A DNA stretch of 64,000 nt from Methylomonas methanica. Its GTDB lineage: Bacteria > Pseudomonadota > Gammaproteobacteria > Methylococcales > Methylomonadaceae. How positions within the stretch are numbered: position 1 is the stretch's first letter; the number at the start of each line of letters is the position of its first letter. The notes under the pieces are model-generated. The model worked only from the letters and a program-made list of their open reading frames with translations. It did no database searches and was not told the DNA's origin. A program made the position numbers and the translations under genes. Positions 27,202 to 36,934 of the stretch are shown here, one piece after another. The stretch spans positions 50,850 to 114,849 of the forward strand of contig NZ_LUUG01000070.1 of the NCBI RefSeq assembly GCF_001644035.1. Reading direction: 5' to 3'.

Positions 27202-28332
27202 GTGAAGAAAACAAAGCAACTGCTCGCTTGTCTGGTCTTGATGGCTTTAGGCCTGGGGACTGCGCATGCGGACTATACACTCAACCTGATGAAGGGCGTG
27301 ACGCAACTCAGTAACGAGCTTTACGATTTGCACATGCTGATTCTATGGATCTGTGTGTTTATTGGGATCGCGGTATTCGGCACTATGTTTTACTCGATTT
27401 ATCATCATCGTAAATCAAAGGGTCATAAAGCCGAGCAGTTTCATGAGAATACGACTGTCGAGATTATCTGGACCATCATTCCCACGCTGATTCTGGTGGG
27501 TATGGCGATTCCTGCCACCAAAGCCGTTATCGATCTGGACAAGGTGCAGGACTCCGAGATGAGCATCAAAGTCACCGGTAAACAATGGTATTGGGAATAC
27601 GAATACCTGGATAGCGGCGTGCATTTCGAAAGTCATTTAGACGAGGCCAGCGAAAAAACCCACCGGGTCAGCACAATGGATCCTCATAACGTACCCAACT
27701 ATCTGTTGAACGTTGACAAACCGCTGGTTGTGCCGGTCGGCAAGAAAATCCGCTTTCTGTTTACCGCTGCCGACGTAATTCACTCCTGGTGGGTTCCGGA
27801 TCTGGGCTGGAAAAAGGACGCTAACCCCGGTTTCGTTAACGAAGCTTGGACTTATGTCGACAAACCCGGCACTTATCGCGGTCAATGTACCGAGTTGTGC
27901 GGCCGCGACCACGGTTTCATGCCGGTGGTGGTGATTGCGATGGAGCAAGATCAATACGATGCCTGGGTTAAAGCGACTTTGGATAAGCAAAATCAGAAGC
28001 CTGACTTGAGCGACCAAACCCGCAATACGCTGATGGCAAAAGGTGAGTCTGTTTATCTGAAAAACTGCGTGGCTTGCCACCAGATCGACGGTAACGGTAT
28101 CTCCGGCTGGTTCCCCGCGTTGAGAGGCAGCGAGAAAGTCACCGGCAATATGGATCAGCTGATTGGTTTTATTCAGGCAGGTACGAGCAAAATGCCGGCC
28201 TTCAAAAAATTGCCGGATGACGAATTGGCCGAGCTGATTACTTACATCAGAAACGCGCCGGCATTGGGTAACAACGTGGGTGATGAGATTCAGCCTAATA
28301 AAATCACACCTAAATGGGACGATGATGAGTAA
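27202..28332 (+). CDS. coxB: Cytochrome c oxidase subunit II with C-terminal cytochrome c domain
   Basis: A 376-residue subunit II starting at GTG behind GGGGAGG. It has a signal peptide (to about residue 23), two membrane helices, then the CuA cupredoxin domain with ligands His194, Cys229, Cys233, His237 and Met240. A C-terminal class I cytochrome c follows, with haem site Cys289-Val-Ala-Cys292-His293 and a late Met in SKMPAFKKLP. The fused haem makes this a caa3-type oxidase, which can accept electrons directly on subunit II. First gene of the cox operon. Confidence 0.96.
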   Translation: MKKTKQLLACLVLMALGLGTAHADYTLNLMKGVTQLSNELYDLHMLILWICVFIGIAVFGTMFYSIYHHRKSKGHKAEQFHENTTVEIIWTIIPTLILVGMAIPATKAVIDLDKVQDSEMSIKVTGKQWYWEYEYLDSGVHFESHLDEASEKTHRVSTMDPHNVPNYLLNVDKPLVVPVGKKIRFLFTAADVIHSWWVPDLGWKKDANPGFVNEAWTYVDKPGTYRGQCTELCGRDHGFMPVVVIAMEQDQYDAWVKATLDKQNQKPDLSDQTRNTLMAKGESVYLKNCVACHQIDGNGISGWFPALRGSEKVTGNMDQLIGFIQAGTSKMPAFKKLPDDELAELITYIRNAPALGNNVGDEIQPNKITPKWDDDE

Positions 28333-28385
28333 TTCACTGATTTTCGCAATGAACTCATTTTCTAATTTTTGCTGAGGTATAAAGT

Positions 28386-30002
28386 ATGACTGCTGTCGTA
28401 GCTGAACATGATGATCATCACGATCACCACGATCACGGCCCCGAAAAGGGCGTTTTACGGTGGATATTTACCACCAATCATAAAGATATAGGCACCTTGT
28501 ATCTGGTATTTGGCCTGATAATGTTTTTTGTCGGCGGTGCCATGGCCTTGGTCATTCGCTCCGAATTATTCGAGCCTGGTCTGCAATTTGTCGATCCCAA
28601 CTTCTTTAACTCGATGACAACCATGCACGCCTTGGTGATGGTGTTCGGCGCCGTCATGCCGGCGTTCGTCGGCTTGGCCAACTGGATGATTCCGATGATG
28701 ATCGGCGCCCCGGATATGGCCTTGCCGCGGATGAACAACATGAGCTTCTGGATGTTGGTAGCCGGCGTATTGTTGTTGGCCAGCACTCTGTTCATGGAAG
28801 GTGGTGCACCATCGGGCGGTTGGACTTTTTATCCGCCCTTGGTTTTTCAAAACGGTAAATCGTTTCCTTTCGCTATTTTCTCTGTGCATTTACTGGGTAT
28901 CTCTTCGATCATGGGTGCGATCAACGTGATCGCTACCATTTTCAACATGCGGGCGCCCGGCATGACCTTGATGAAAATGCCTTTGTTCGTTTGGACTTGG
29001 CTGATCACAGCGTTTTTGTTGATCGCTATCATGCCGGTATTTGCCGGTGCGGTAACCATGTTGCTGACCGACAAATTCTTCGATACCAGCTTCTTCGATG
29101 CGGCTGGCGGCGGCGATCCGGTGTTGTATCAGCACATTTTCTGGTTCTTCGGTCACCCTGAAGTGTATGTGATGATTCTGCCGACTTTCGGCGTGGCATC
29201 TACCATCATTCCGGTGTTTGCGCGTAAACCCCTGTTCGGTTATGCCTCTATGGTGTATGCGACCGGTGCGATTGCGTTCTTGTCTTTTATCGTTTGGGCT
29301 CACCACATGTTTACCGTGGGTATGCCGGTCGCGGGTGAGTTGTACTTTATGTATGCCACCATGCTGATCGCGATTCCGACCGGCGTAAAAGTGTTCAACT
29401 GGACCGCAACCATGTGGAAAGGCTCCATGACTTTCGAAACGCCGATGCTGTTTTCGATTGCGTTTGTGGTGCTGTTTACCATGGGCGGTTTTACCGGTTT
29501 AATGATGTCGGTAGCACCGGTGGATTTTCAATACCACGACACGTATTTCATCGTTGCCCACTTCCATTACACCTTGGTGCCAGCGTCTATTTTCATCCTG
29601 ATGGCTGCCGGTTATTTCTGGCTGCCTAAATGGACCGGCAATATGTACAACGAGAAAATCGGCAGACTGCATTTTTGGTTGTCAGCCGTTTCGGTGAACA
29701 TATTGTTCTTCCCGCAACATTTCTTGGGTCTGGCTGGCATGCCGCGTCGTATTCCCGATTATGCGATTCAATTTGCTGATTGGAATATGGTGTCCAGTAT
29801 TGGTGCGTTCATCTACGGTTTTAGCCAATTGTTGTTTGTGTACATCGTCATCGATACCATCCGTGGTGGAACCGGCGAAAAAGTGAGCGACGAGGTTTGG
29901 GAAGATGCCAGCAAACACAGTCTGGAATGGACCGTGCCTTCGCCTGCGCCTTATCACACCTTCAGCACGCCGCCGGCGAGAATCCCTACCGAGCATTTTT
30001 AA
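28386..30002 (+). CDS. coxA: Cytochrome c oxidase subunit I
   Basis: A 538-residue haem-copper oxidase subunit I with twelve expected helices. Visible motifs include [14 protein letters not shown] (CuB His and the His-Tyr cross-link), [14 protein letters not shown] (CuB ligands) and [14 protein letters not shown] (haem a and a3 ligands). The cytoplasmic N-terminus is unusually His/Asp rich ([11 protein letters not shown]) before the first helix. It transfers electrons from subunit II to O2 and pumps protons. Confidence 0.97.
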   Translation: MTAVVAEHDDHHDHHDHGPEKGVLRWIFTTNHKDIGTLYLVFGLIMFFVGGAMALVIRSELFEPGLQFVDPNFFNSMTTMHALVMVFGAVMPAFVGLANWMIPMMIGAPDMALPRMNNMSFWMLVAGVLLLASTLFMEGGAPSGGWTFYPPLVFQNGKSFPFAIFSVHLLGISSIMGAINVIATIFNMRAPGMTLMKMPLFVWTWLITAFLLIAIMPVFAGAVTMLLTDKFFDTSFFDAAGGGDPVLYQHIFWFFGHPEVYVMILPTFGVASTIIPVFARKPLFGYASMVYATGAIAFLSFIVWAHHMFTVGMPVAGELYFMYATMLIAIPTGVKVFNWTATMWKGSMTFETPMLFSIAFVVLFTMGGFTGLMMSVAPVDFQYHDTYFIVAHFHYTLVPASIFILMAAGYFWLPKWTGNMYNEKIGRLHFWLSAVSVNILFFPQHFLGLAGMPRRIPDYAIQFADWNMVSSIGAFIYGFSQLLFVYIVIDTIRGGTGEKVSDEVWEDASKHSLEWTVPSPAPYHTFSTPPARIPTEHF

Positions 30003-30026
30003 GGCTTGAAATGAGTGACTGAAATG

Positions 30027-30048
30027 GGCCATGTCGTTTGACATGGCC
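30027..30048. repeat. Intra-operon hairpin GGCCATGTC-GTTT-GACATGGCC
   Basis: Perfect 9-bp inverted repeat between coxA and the small assembly gene. No U-tract follows, so it more likely stabilises or splits the mRNA than fully terminates it. Confidence 0.6.
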
Positions 30049-30062
30049 TATCGGGTAAATAA

Positions 30063-30161
30063 ATGGATACAAAAAAGAAAAACATTTTGACGGCTTTGGT
30101 GTTGTTTGCGGTGGCCTTCACGATATACGTATTTGCGGTCATTAAGGCTATCTCGCAATGA
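30063..30161 (+). CDS. Cytochrome oxidase small assembly protein (32 aa)
   Basis: A 32-residue protein: MDTKKKN, one hydrophobic helix (residues 8-27), then KAISQ. Its TGA overlaps the cox11 ATG (ATGA). Proteobacterial cox operons often have such a short single-helix gene between subunit I and Cox11, annotated as a small assembly protein. Position, coupling and topology fit. Confidence 0.8.
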   Translation: MDTKKKNILTALVLFAVAFTIYVFAVIKAISQ

Positions 30162-30700
30162 GCGAGGATATTGGGCAAAAAAATACCAAGTTAGTCCGTA
30201 AATTGGCGCTTGTCGCAATTGCCATGTTTGGTTTTGGTTATGCTCTGGTGCCGCTCTACGATGTGCTTTGCGATTTGACCGGCTTGAACGGTAAGGTTGA
30301 AGGTCAAGCCGTTCAAGAAACGGCGTATCAGGTGGATAAAAGTAGGGAAGTGACAGTAGAGTTTCTCACGTCCTTAAACGAGTCCACTCCGATGCTGTTT
30401 CGCTCAGAAGTGAAAAGCATGAAAGTGCATCCGGGTGAATACTACACGGTTAATTTTTATGCCAAAAATACCACTAACATGCCGATGATTGCCCAAGCCA
30501 TACCCAGTATTACGCCGGGCCTGGCCGCAGAGTTTTTTAAAAAGACCCAGTGCTTTTGCTTTACCGAACAAACCTTTGCTGCGAACGAAGAAAAAACCAT
30601 GCCGGTCCGTTTCGTCGTAGAACCGACGTTACCCGAACGCTATAAGACCGTCACGCTTGCATACACTTTTTTTGATAACACTAACATCAGTAAAAAATAG
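30158..30700 (+). CDS. ctaG: Cytochrome c oxidase assembly protein Cox11 (CuB insertion)
   Basis: A 180-residue Cox11/CtaG: one N-terminal helix and a periplasmic Ig-like domain. The copper motif is KTQCFCFTEQTF (CxCF), with ALVPLYDVLCDLTG just after the helix. It delivers copper to the CuB site of subunit I. Lies between the small assembly gene and subunit III. Confidence 0.95.
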   Translation: MSEDIGQKNTKLVRKLALVAIAMFGFGYALVPLYDVLCDLTGLNGKVEGQAVQETAYQVDKSREVTVEFLTSLNESTPMLFRSEVKSMKVHPGEYYTVNFYAKNTTNMPMIAQAIPSITPGLAAEFFKKTQCFCFTEQTFAANEEKTMPVRFVVEPTLPERYKTVTLAYTFFDNTNISKK

Positions 30701-30711
30701 AGGGGAAGGAT

Positions 30712-31587
30712 ATGTCTACACACGATAGTTATTACATACCGCATAAAGCCGTGTGGCCGGTTTTGGCTACCGGCGGCTTGATGATGACGCTGGCCGGCTT
30801 TGCCAATCATTTGAACGGTTCGTCGATAGGTTCCGGGATGATGCTGACGGGTTTCGTAATTTTTTTGGTGATGCTGGGTTTGTGGTTTGCGTTGCAATCC
30901 ACCGAGAGCGAATCCGGTATGTACAACCATGGCGTCGGTATTTCCTATCGGATGGGTATGATGTGGTTCATTTTTTCCGAAGTCATGTTCTTCGCCGTTT
31001 TCTTTGGCGCACTCTGGTATACGCGTAATCTATCGGTGGCTTGGTTGGGTGAAACCGGTCTTCCAAGTGGACCGGGCCGTTCGACACACGATACTTTATG
31101 GCCTGCCTTCCAAGCGGTTTGGCCGACTAACGGTCCGGGCAAAGTAGGCGGCGATTTCGAGCCGATGGGCGCTTTTGGTTTACCGTTCCTGAATACGCTA
31201 TTGCTGTTGTCTAGTGGCGTAACCTGCACCTGGGCACATCATGGCCTGTTGGCGAAAAACCGCGACCAACTGATCAAAGGTTTAATCGCTACTGTTGGTT
31301 TGGGCTTTTTGTTCGTGGGATTTCAAGCAACCGAGTATTACGAAGCGTACCACGAAATGGGTCTGACACTGGGTTCCGGTATTTATGGTTCAACCTTCTT
31401 CATGTTGACCGGTTTCCACGGTTTCCACGTTTGTGTCGGTGCGATTATTTTATCCGTGGTGTTGTTCAGAAGCTGGAAAGGTCATTTCACCCCGGAAAAC
31501 CACTTTGCCTTTGAAGCGGCGGCTTGGTATTGGCATTTTGTTGACGTGGTTTGGTTGGGTCTGTTCGTGTTTGTTTATATGATGTAA
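30712..31587 (+). CDS. coxC: Cytochrome c oxidase subunit III
   Basis: A 291-residue membrane protein with seven expected helices. Family marks include FFAVFFGALWYTRN, QATEYYEAYHEMG, TGFHGFHVCVGAI and the C-terminal AAWYWHFVDVVWLGLFVFVY. ATG is preceded by GGGGAAGG. Last gene of the first cox transcript; a strong terminator follows. Confidence 0.96.
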   Translation: MSTHDSYYIPHKAVWPVLATGGLMMTLAGFANHLNGSSIGSGMMLTGFVIFLVMLGLWFALQSTESESGMYNHGVGISYRMGMMWFIFSEVMFFAVFFGALWYTRNLSVAWLGETGLPSGPGRSTHDTLWPAFQAVWPTNGPGKVGGDFEPMGAFGLPFLNTLLLLSSGVTCTWAHHGLLAKNRDQLIKGLIATVGLGFLFVGFQATEYYEAYHEMGLTLGSGIYGSTFFMLTGFHGFHVCVGAIILSVVLFRSWKGHFTPENHFAFEAAAWYWHFVDVVWLGLFVFVYMM

Positions 31588-31606
31588 CACCGATCTACTA
31601 CACCGG

Positions 31607-31642
31607 AAAAAGCGCGGTCTGTGCAGATCGCGCTTTTTTTTT
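31607..31642 (+). terminator. Rho-independent terminator after coxC
   Basis: AAAAAGCGCG with a GTCT/AGAT inner part pairs with CGCGC and a run of T9. Ends the coxB-coxC transcript. Confidence 0.93.
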
Positions 31643-31650
31643 GTCGGCTC

Positions 31651-31911
31651 TTATGGGGTTGAAGTTGCTGTTGGCGGGTTTTGATTGGCATGCATGCGCG
31701 CAGCAATGCCGTGGGGTTGGATCATCCCGCTGGCGTAGGCGATGAACAGCAGAATGAACAAAGCCAGCGATAGGCCGATCCGCATGGTCAACGCCTTGGC
31801 AGTCTTTGCCGAATCGCTGTCTTCCTTGTGTTTGACAATATGAAACAGCGCGGAACCAAGACTGATGACGATGGCCAGGAATGCGACGATAGTGAGCGTT
31901 TTGATGAGCAT
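31651..31911 (-). CDS. Twin transmembrane protein (DUF2909-type)
   Basis: An 86-residue protein counted from MLIKTLTIVAF; the frame opens at 32004, but the added part is polar and crosses the SURF1 start. Two helices (about 4-24 and 45-65) flank a charged loop (HIVKHKEDSDSAKTAKAL). DUF2909 genes sit between subunit III and SURF1 in many gammaproteobacteria, usually on the opposite strand as here. Role unknown, probably oxidase-related. Confidence 0.8.
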   Translation of the reverse strand: MLIKTLTIVAFLAIVISLGSALFHIVKHKEDSDSAKTAKALTMRIGLSLALFILLFIAYASGMIQPHGIAARMHANQNPPTATSTP

Positions 31912-31996
31912 GGCGGCGTTAATAAATAAAAACCTGCATTCTCGGCGATTCGGGTACGCTTGCCAATAGCGCATATTCATACTGGAGTTTTCACAT

Positions 31997-32740
31997 ATGA
32001 TCAAATTGACTACGGGCGGTATCGAATTCCGTTGTTCGCTACCGGCATTGGGCGGATACCTGCTGTTATTCGGCTTGTTGTGCAGTTTGGGGTTGTGGCA
32101 GCTGAGTCGAGGCGAGCAGAAGACGATTTTGTTAGCTCAACAGCAAGAGGCCAGCAACGCTGAAGCCTTGGATTTAACTCTGCAAACCGGAATCGATAGT
32201 GATGCTTTACGTTATCGGCCCGTTTTAGTCAGCGGCCATTATGATGCTGTGCATCAGATTTTGATTGATAACCAAATGCTGAACGGTAAACCCGGTTATC
32301 TGGTTTTAACACCGTTTTTGCCCGACGGCGGTCAGCCTGGCATATTGGTTAACCGCGGCTGGGTCGCTTTAGGCGTCTCCCGTGACGTTTTGCCGGACAT
32401 CAGTATCAGCATGGTCGCTCAGCAAGTACGAGGCAGAATCAACCGTTTTCCGGAGCCTGGTCTGAAATTAAAAGGTGCGGAAATTCCAGGGGAAGCATGG
32501 CCGGTCAGGGTGCAAGTTTTAGATAGCAAACTCTTGGCGGATAAATTGGGGTATGCGTTGGCTGATTATCAGATCGAACTGGACCCGGCCCAGTCCGAGG
32601 GTTATCAACGGCAATGGAAGATTGCTGTCGCAATCCCGCCTGAAAAACATAGAGCCTATGCAGTACAATGGTTCGGTTTGGCGCTGACATTAACAGCCCT
32701 ATTTGTTTGGACTAGTAGTCGAAAAATACCCCGTGGATAA
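31997..32740 (+). CDS. SURF1 family cytochrome oxidase assembly protein
   Basis: A 247-residue SURF1/Shy1 protein. Two terminal helices flank a periplasmic domain with LGLWQLSRGEQK, RYRPVLVSGHYD, PGYLVLTPFLPDGG and LVNRGWVALG, and the late HRAYAVQWFGLALTL. It helps haem a insertion into subunit I. GGAG lies nine bases before the ATG. The next gene starts inside its last codons. Confidence 0.93.
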   Translation: MIKLTTGGIEFRCSLPALGGYLLLFGLLCSLGLWQLSRGEQKTILLAQQQEASNAEALDLTLQTGIDSDALRYRPVLVSGHYDAVHQILIDNQMLNGKPGYLVLTPFLPDGGQPGILVNRGWVALGVSRDVLPDISISMVAQQVRGRINRFPEPGLKLKGAEIPGEAWPVRVQVLDSKLLADKLGYALADYQIELDPAQSEGYQRQWKIAVAIPPEKHRAYAVQWFGLALTLTALFVWTSSRKIPRG

Positions 32741-33320
32741 TCAATATAAAAAAAACCGCATCACGATCATAGTGATATTTGCCATGTCCATTGTGCCCTT
32801 TGGGTTTGCATGGTTTTTGGCGAAAAATCCGGACATCGTTAAGCTTGGCACCAACAATGGTGCGCTAATTAGTCCGCCGCAAGTAACCTCTGTTGACGAG
32901 TTTTCCGGCTACGATACATTTTCCGCGCAAAACATGCTGGAGTTGAAAGGCCACTGGGTTTTAGTCAATCCGGTGCCGAAGAATTGCGAGGAAACATGTC
33001 GCGATGCCTTGTATAAAACTAATCAACTGACATTAATGATGGGTAAGGATATTGCCCGGATTCGGCGCTTGGCGGTGCTGTTCGATAAAACTTATCAGTT
33101 GCCGGCCGAATGGCGCGATGACGGGCGTTTATTAAAAGCCTTGCCAGCCGTCTCGCTGCAGGAAAAATTAAAGCAATTAAGCGTGCAGCCTTTGCCAGAG
33201 GGAATGCTGATCATCATGGATCCACTTGGGAATCTGATGATGCAATACGCCCCAGGTTACGACCCTTATCAAGTCAAAAGCGACTTAAGCAAATTACTCA
33301 GAATTTCACAAATCGGTTAG
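32733..33320 (+). CDS. Cytochrome oxidase assembly-linked membrane protein (thioredoxin-like)
   Basis: A 195-residue protein counted from GTG 32733, overlapping the SURF1 end by eight bases. One N-terminal helix (ITIIVIFAMSIVPFGFAWFL), then a periplasmic domain resembling SCO/thioredoxin folds, with NCEETCRDALY as a Cys-x3-Cys pair. Genes of this type follow SURF1 in gammaproteobacterial cox clusters. A copper chaperone or thiol role is likely but unproven. Confidence 0.8.
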   Translation: MDNQYKKNRITIIVIFAMSIVPFGFAWFLAKNPDIVKLGTNNGALISPPQVTSVDEFSGYDTFSAQNMLELKGHWVLVNPVPKNCEETCRDALYKTNQLTLMMGKDIARIRRLAVLFDKTYQLPAEWRDDGRLLKALPAVSLQEKLKQLSVQPLPEGMLIIMDPLGNLMMQYAPGYDPYQVKSDLSKLLRISQIG

Positions 33321-33324
33321 AAAT

Positions 33325-35289
33325 ATGTTCAGAAAATTAACTCTGTGCTGCGCGTTTTTGGCGCTGCTCGTCATACTCGTCGGCGCTTATGTCCGGCTCA
33401 CGCACGCCGGTTTGGGTTGCCCGGACTGGCCTGGCTGTTACGGCAAAGCATTCGTCAGCGACAGCGCGGCATTTAAAGCCGACGCTGCCGTAGGATTTCC
33501 GCAGTATGCCTTGGATACCGCAAAAGCCTGGAAAGAGATGGCGCATCGCTATTTGGCTGGCGGCTTGGCGTTATTAGTGTTGGTTTGGTTTGGACTGGCG
33601 TGGAGGGAAAAGCCCCGAGCGCCCGCAGTGATGCTGACCACCTTGGTATTGCTGTTGATAGTCGGGCAAGCCGGTTTAGGCATGTGGGCGGTGACATCCG
33701 GCACACGACCTGGTGTCGTAACGGCGCATCTGTTACTGGGGTTTTTCACGTTTTGGACGCTGGGCTGGAGTTATTTACGACTTAATCCGGCTGCCTCGCT
33801 AAGGCCGGTTCGTTCCGGTCCGGTAGTATTTACCGGTTTGGCGATACTGGTGTTACTGGGGCAGATAGTGCTGGGTGGCTGGGTCAGTAGCAACTATGCC
33901 GGGTTGGCCTGTAGCGATTTTCCGCGCTGCAACGGCGAATGGTTGCCGGGCGCCGATTATCTGAGCATTTTGGATCTGTTCAGAGACAGCGGTCTGTCGG
34001 CCGATGCGAAAATGGCGATTCAGGCGCTGCATCGGGTTTTGGCGGCTTTTACTTTCCTGGTCTTAAGTGCCTTAATGTTGTCCGCTACTTCGGAACGTTA
34101 TCCAAAACCGGTACGTTTGGCGGGAAATATTCTCAGTATGCTGTTATTGGTGCAGATCGCGCTGGGGATTTTTAGCGTCAAGTACCAGCTTCCATTGGCT
34201 TTGGCTGTCGCGCACAATGCGTTCGCGGCCTTGTTGATGTTGCCCTTGCTGGGAATTTTGTTTTATAGCCGATACAGCACAGGCGCTGAAGACGAAATCT
34301 TAAGCTTTGAAGCTGATGAGGTTGTTTCAGCTGAACAGGCGCCGGAACAACCACAGGTCAGCAGAGAAGATTCTTTATATCTGCGTTTGACCACCCAGCT
34401 GAAAAGAACCAGAACTGGTCTTGGCGGTGTGCTGAGCAGTCTGGCTTTCGGGCAAAAAGCGGTTACCAAGGAGTTGTTGGCGGATATAGAAGCCCAGTTA
34501 TTGATGGCTGATTTGGGTATCGAAACCACCACGCAATTGATTAAACAACTGACCGATAGTTTAGAGCGTGATCAACTTAGAGATGGTCAGGTGTTAAGCC
34601 AGACCTTGAAGCAAAACTTATTAGCGATGCTGGAGCCTTGCAGTTTGCCGCTGCAAATTCCCAAGCAGGATGGGCCGTTCGTAATTCTGGTGGTAGGTGT
34701 TAACGGTGCCGGCAAGACAACTTCGATCGGTAAACTGGCCAAACGCCTGCAACAACAAGGCCATAGCGTGATGCTGGCTGCGGGGGATACCTTCAGGGCT
34801 GCGGCAGTCGAGCAGTTGCAGACCTGGGGCGAACGTAATGATATTCAAGTTGTGGCGCAGCACACCGGCGCGGATTCCGCATCGGTGATTTTCGATGCCT
34901 TGCAGTCCGCCAAAGCCAAAGGGGTGGATGTACTGATAGCTGACACCGCCGGACGGTTGCATACCAAGTCCAACCTGATGGACGAGTTGAAAAAAATCAA
35001 ACGCATCATGACCAAACTGGACGAGTCGGCGCCGCACGAGGTATTGCTGATCCTGGATGCCGGCACCGGGCAAAATGCTCTGTCGCAGGCTAAACTATTC
35101 AACGAAGCAGTGGAATTGACCGGCATCGCCTTAACCAAGCTGGACGGTACCGCCAAGGGCGGGATTATTTTCGCGCTGGCCAATCAACTGCATATCCCCA
35201 TTCGGTTTATCGGCGTGGGCGAGCAGATTGACGATTTACAGGACTTCAATGCGCAAAACTTCGTCGATGCCTTATTTGTTCAAGAATGA
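33325..35289 (+). CDS. Heme A synthase CtaA fused to SRP receptor FtsY
   Basis: One continuous 654-codon frame. Residues 1 to about 315 are a full-looking CtaA/Cox15 (eight expected helices; RLTHAGLGCPDWPGCYG, MAHRYLAGG, VTAHLLLGFF, QALHRVLA and AVAHNAFA carry the haem-site histidines). A short acidic linker (315-345) follows. Residues about 345-654 are a complete FtsY NG GTPase: G1 GVNGAGKT at 458-465, DTFRAAAVEQL, ADTAGRLHTKS, TKLDGTAKGG and the end GVGEQIDDLQDF. There is no stop between them, no in-frame ATG in the linker, and no GTG/TTG with a ribosome-binding site that I can see. ctaB/cyoE, which often follows ctaA, is absent; ftsE follows, as it normally follows ftsY. Either a true fusion or an assembly error. 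Confidence 0.88.
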   Translation: MFRKLTLCCAFLALLVILVGAYVRLTHAGLGCPDWPGCYGKAFVSDSAAFKADAAVGFPQYALDTAKAWKEMAHRYLAGGLALLVLVWFGLAWREKPRAPAVMLTTLVLLLIVGQAGLGMWAVTSGTRPGVVTAHLLLGFFTFWTLGWSYLRLNPAASLRPVRSGPVVFTGLAILVLLGQIVLGGWVSSNYAGLACSDFPRCNGEWLPGADYLSILDLFRDSGLSADAKMAIQALHRVLAAFTFLVLSALMLSATSERYPKPVRLAGNILSMLLLVQIALGIFSVKYQLPLALAVAHNAFAALLMLPLLGILFYSRYSTGAEDEILSFEADEVVSAEQAPEQPQVSREDSLYLRLTTQLKRTRTGLGGVLSSLAFGQKAVTKELLADIEAQLLMADLGIETTTQLIKQLTDSLERDQLRDGQVLSQTLKQNLLAMLEPCSLPLQIPKQDGPFVILVVGVNGAGKTTSIGKLAKRLQQQGHSVMLAAGDTFRAAAVEQLQTWGERNDIQVVAQHTGADSASVIFDALQSAKAKGVDVLIADTAGRLHTKSNLMDELKKIKRIMTKLDESAPHEVLLILDAGTGQNALSQAKLFNEAVELTGIALTKLDGTAKGGIIFALANQLHIPIRFIGVGEQIDDLQDFNAQNFVDALFVQE

Positions 35290-35308
35290 CGCGTAATAGA
35301 CTGATCCC

Positions 35309-35965
35309 ATGTTGAGATTCGAACACGTAAGCAAACGCTATCCCGATGCCGGTGAGGCCTTGACCGATGTCAGTTTTCACTTGCATCGCGGCGAAATGGC
35401 ATTTTTAACCGGCCGTTCCGGCGCCGGCAAGAGTACCTTGCTGAAGTTGATCGCGATGATGGAACAATGCACGCGCGGCAGCGTATCACTGGACGGTCAG
35501 GATATTACTCGCATCGGCGAGCGGAAGATTCCTTATATGCGCCGCAATTTGGGCCTGATTTTTCAGGATTACAAATTGCTGAACGATAGAACGGTATTCG
35601 ATAACGTGGCCTTGCCGTTGGTGGTGTCTGGGTATAACCATCAGGAAGTGGCGCGGCGGGTGCGGGCATCCTTGGATAAGGTCGGGTTGTTGGGTAAGGA
35701 AAAAAAACATCCCTTGGCGCTGTCCGGTGGTGAGCAACAGCGCGTGGGTATCGCCCGAGCCATAGTTAATAAACCTAAATTAATTCTGGCCGACGAGCCG
35801 ACCGGTAACCTGGACCCTGATCTGTCCGCCGAAGTGATGTTCATGTTCGAGCAATTCAAGCAAGTCGGGGTGACGGTGTTGATAGCCAGCCACGATATAG
35901 AGTTGATTAATCATCTCGGCCATCGAGTATTGACACTCGATAAAGGCCATTTGGTTGCGAGTTGA
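35309..35965 (+). CDS. ftsE: Cell division ATP-binding protein FtsE
   Basis: ABC ATPase of 218 residues. Walker [11 protein letters not shown]-loop [11 protein letters not shown], signature [14 protein letters not shown] and Walker [14 protein letters not shown]. FtsEX controls peptidoglycan amidases at the divider. It lies 19 bases after the CtaA-FtsY stop and overlaps ftsX by four bases. Confidence 0.97.
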   Translation: MLRFEHVSKRYPDAGEALTDVSFHLHRGEMAFLTGRSGAGKSTLLKLIAMMEQCTRGSVSLDGQDITRIGERKIPYMRRNLGLIFQDYKLLNDRTVFDNVALPLVVSGYNHQEVARRVRASLDKVGLLGKEKKHPLALSGGEQQRVGIARAIVNKPKLILADEPTGNLDPDLSAEVMFMFEQFKQVGVTVLIASHDIELINHLGHRVLTLDKGHLVAS

Positions 35966-36930
35966 CGATGAAACGCAATCACCGCAAACAAGCCGGCAGC
36001 AGGCTGGTGGAATTATTCCAGGCTTATCTGCTTAATCATGCTCACGGCTTGTTTTCCAGCCTGGGTCGTTTGAGCCGCACGCCGTTTACGTCTGTCATGA
36101 CCATATTGGTACTGGCCATTGCCATTTCCTTGGCCAGTAGCTTTTATATTGTCGTCGCCAATATTCAGCAATTGACCGGTAATCTGGAGTCCAGCAATCA
36201 GATGTCCTTGTTTTTGCACGACAACATTACCGATGCGGCCGGGCAGAAGCTTGCCGAGCAGATACAACAAAACGGTAGTGTCGTGGACGTTAAATTCATC
36301 AGTAAGAAGCAAGCGTTGGAGGAGTTCAAAGCTAATAGCGGCTTCAGCGATGCGTTGAATGCGCTGGAACGCAATCCCTTGCCCAGTGTGATTCAAGTAG
36401 TGCCGAAAAATGCACTGGAGAACAACGAAGACATCGAAAAGTTGATGGCCGATTTTAAGCAATTCCCGCAAGTCGATTTCGTGCAGGTGGATATGCAGTG
36501 GGTGGCACGCTTGCAAACCATCATGCTGATCGCCAGCCGTGGCGTGATGTTGGTCAGCTTGTTGCTGGGTTTTGCGGTAACGTTCATTACCGGCAATACT
36601 ATTAGGCTGGAATTGCAGAATCGCCAGGATGAAGTATTTATTTCCAAATTGGTCGGCGCGACCCATGCTTTTATTCAGCGGCCATTCTTGTACACCGGTT
36701 TTTGGCTGGGTTTTATCTCGGGTTTTCTCGGCTGGCTGATCATGACGATCATGCTGTTGATCCTGGAAACGCCGGTAGAGAAGTTATCGACCTTGTACAA
36801 CAGTTCTTTCGACTTACTGTTTTTGAGTTTCTCGGAGTTTATTTTGCTATTGATGATCTCGTCGGTATTGGCGGTAGTCGGCTCCTGGGCCGTGCTGCAC
36901 TATCAATTGCGCCAACTTAAACCGCAATAA
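35962..36930 (+). CDS. ftsX: Cell division protein FtsX
   Basis: A 322-residue membrane partner of FtsE. One helix near residues 45-70, a large periplasmic domain (IQQNGSVVDVKFISKKQALE, NPLPSVIQVVP), then three C-terminal helices with TGNTIRLELQNRQDEVFISK, a typical FtsX cytoplasmic motif. In E. coli rpoH follows; here it does not. Confidence 0.95.
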   Translation: MTMKRNHRKQAGSRLVELFQAYLLNHAHGLFSSLGRLSRTPFTSVMTILVLAIAISLASSFYIVVANIQQLTGNLESSNQMSLFLHDNITDAAGQKLAEQIQQNGSVVDVKFISKKQALEEFKANSGFSDALNALERNPLPSVIQVVPKNALENNEDIEKLMADFKQFPQVDFVQVDMQWVARLQTIMLIASRGVMLVSLLLGFAVTFITGNTIRLELQNRQDEVFISKLVGATHAFIQRPFLYTGFWLGFISGFLGWLIMTIMLLILETPVEKLSTLYNSSFDLLFLSFSEFILLLMISSVLAVVGSWAVLHYQLRQLKPQ

Positions 36931-36934
36931 GCCT

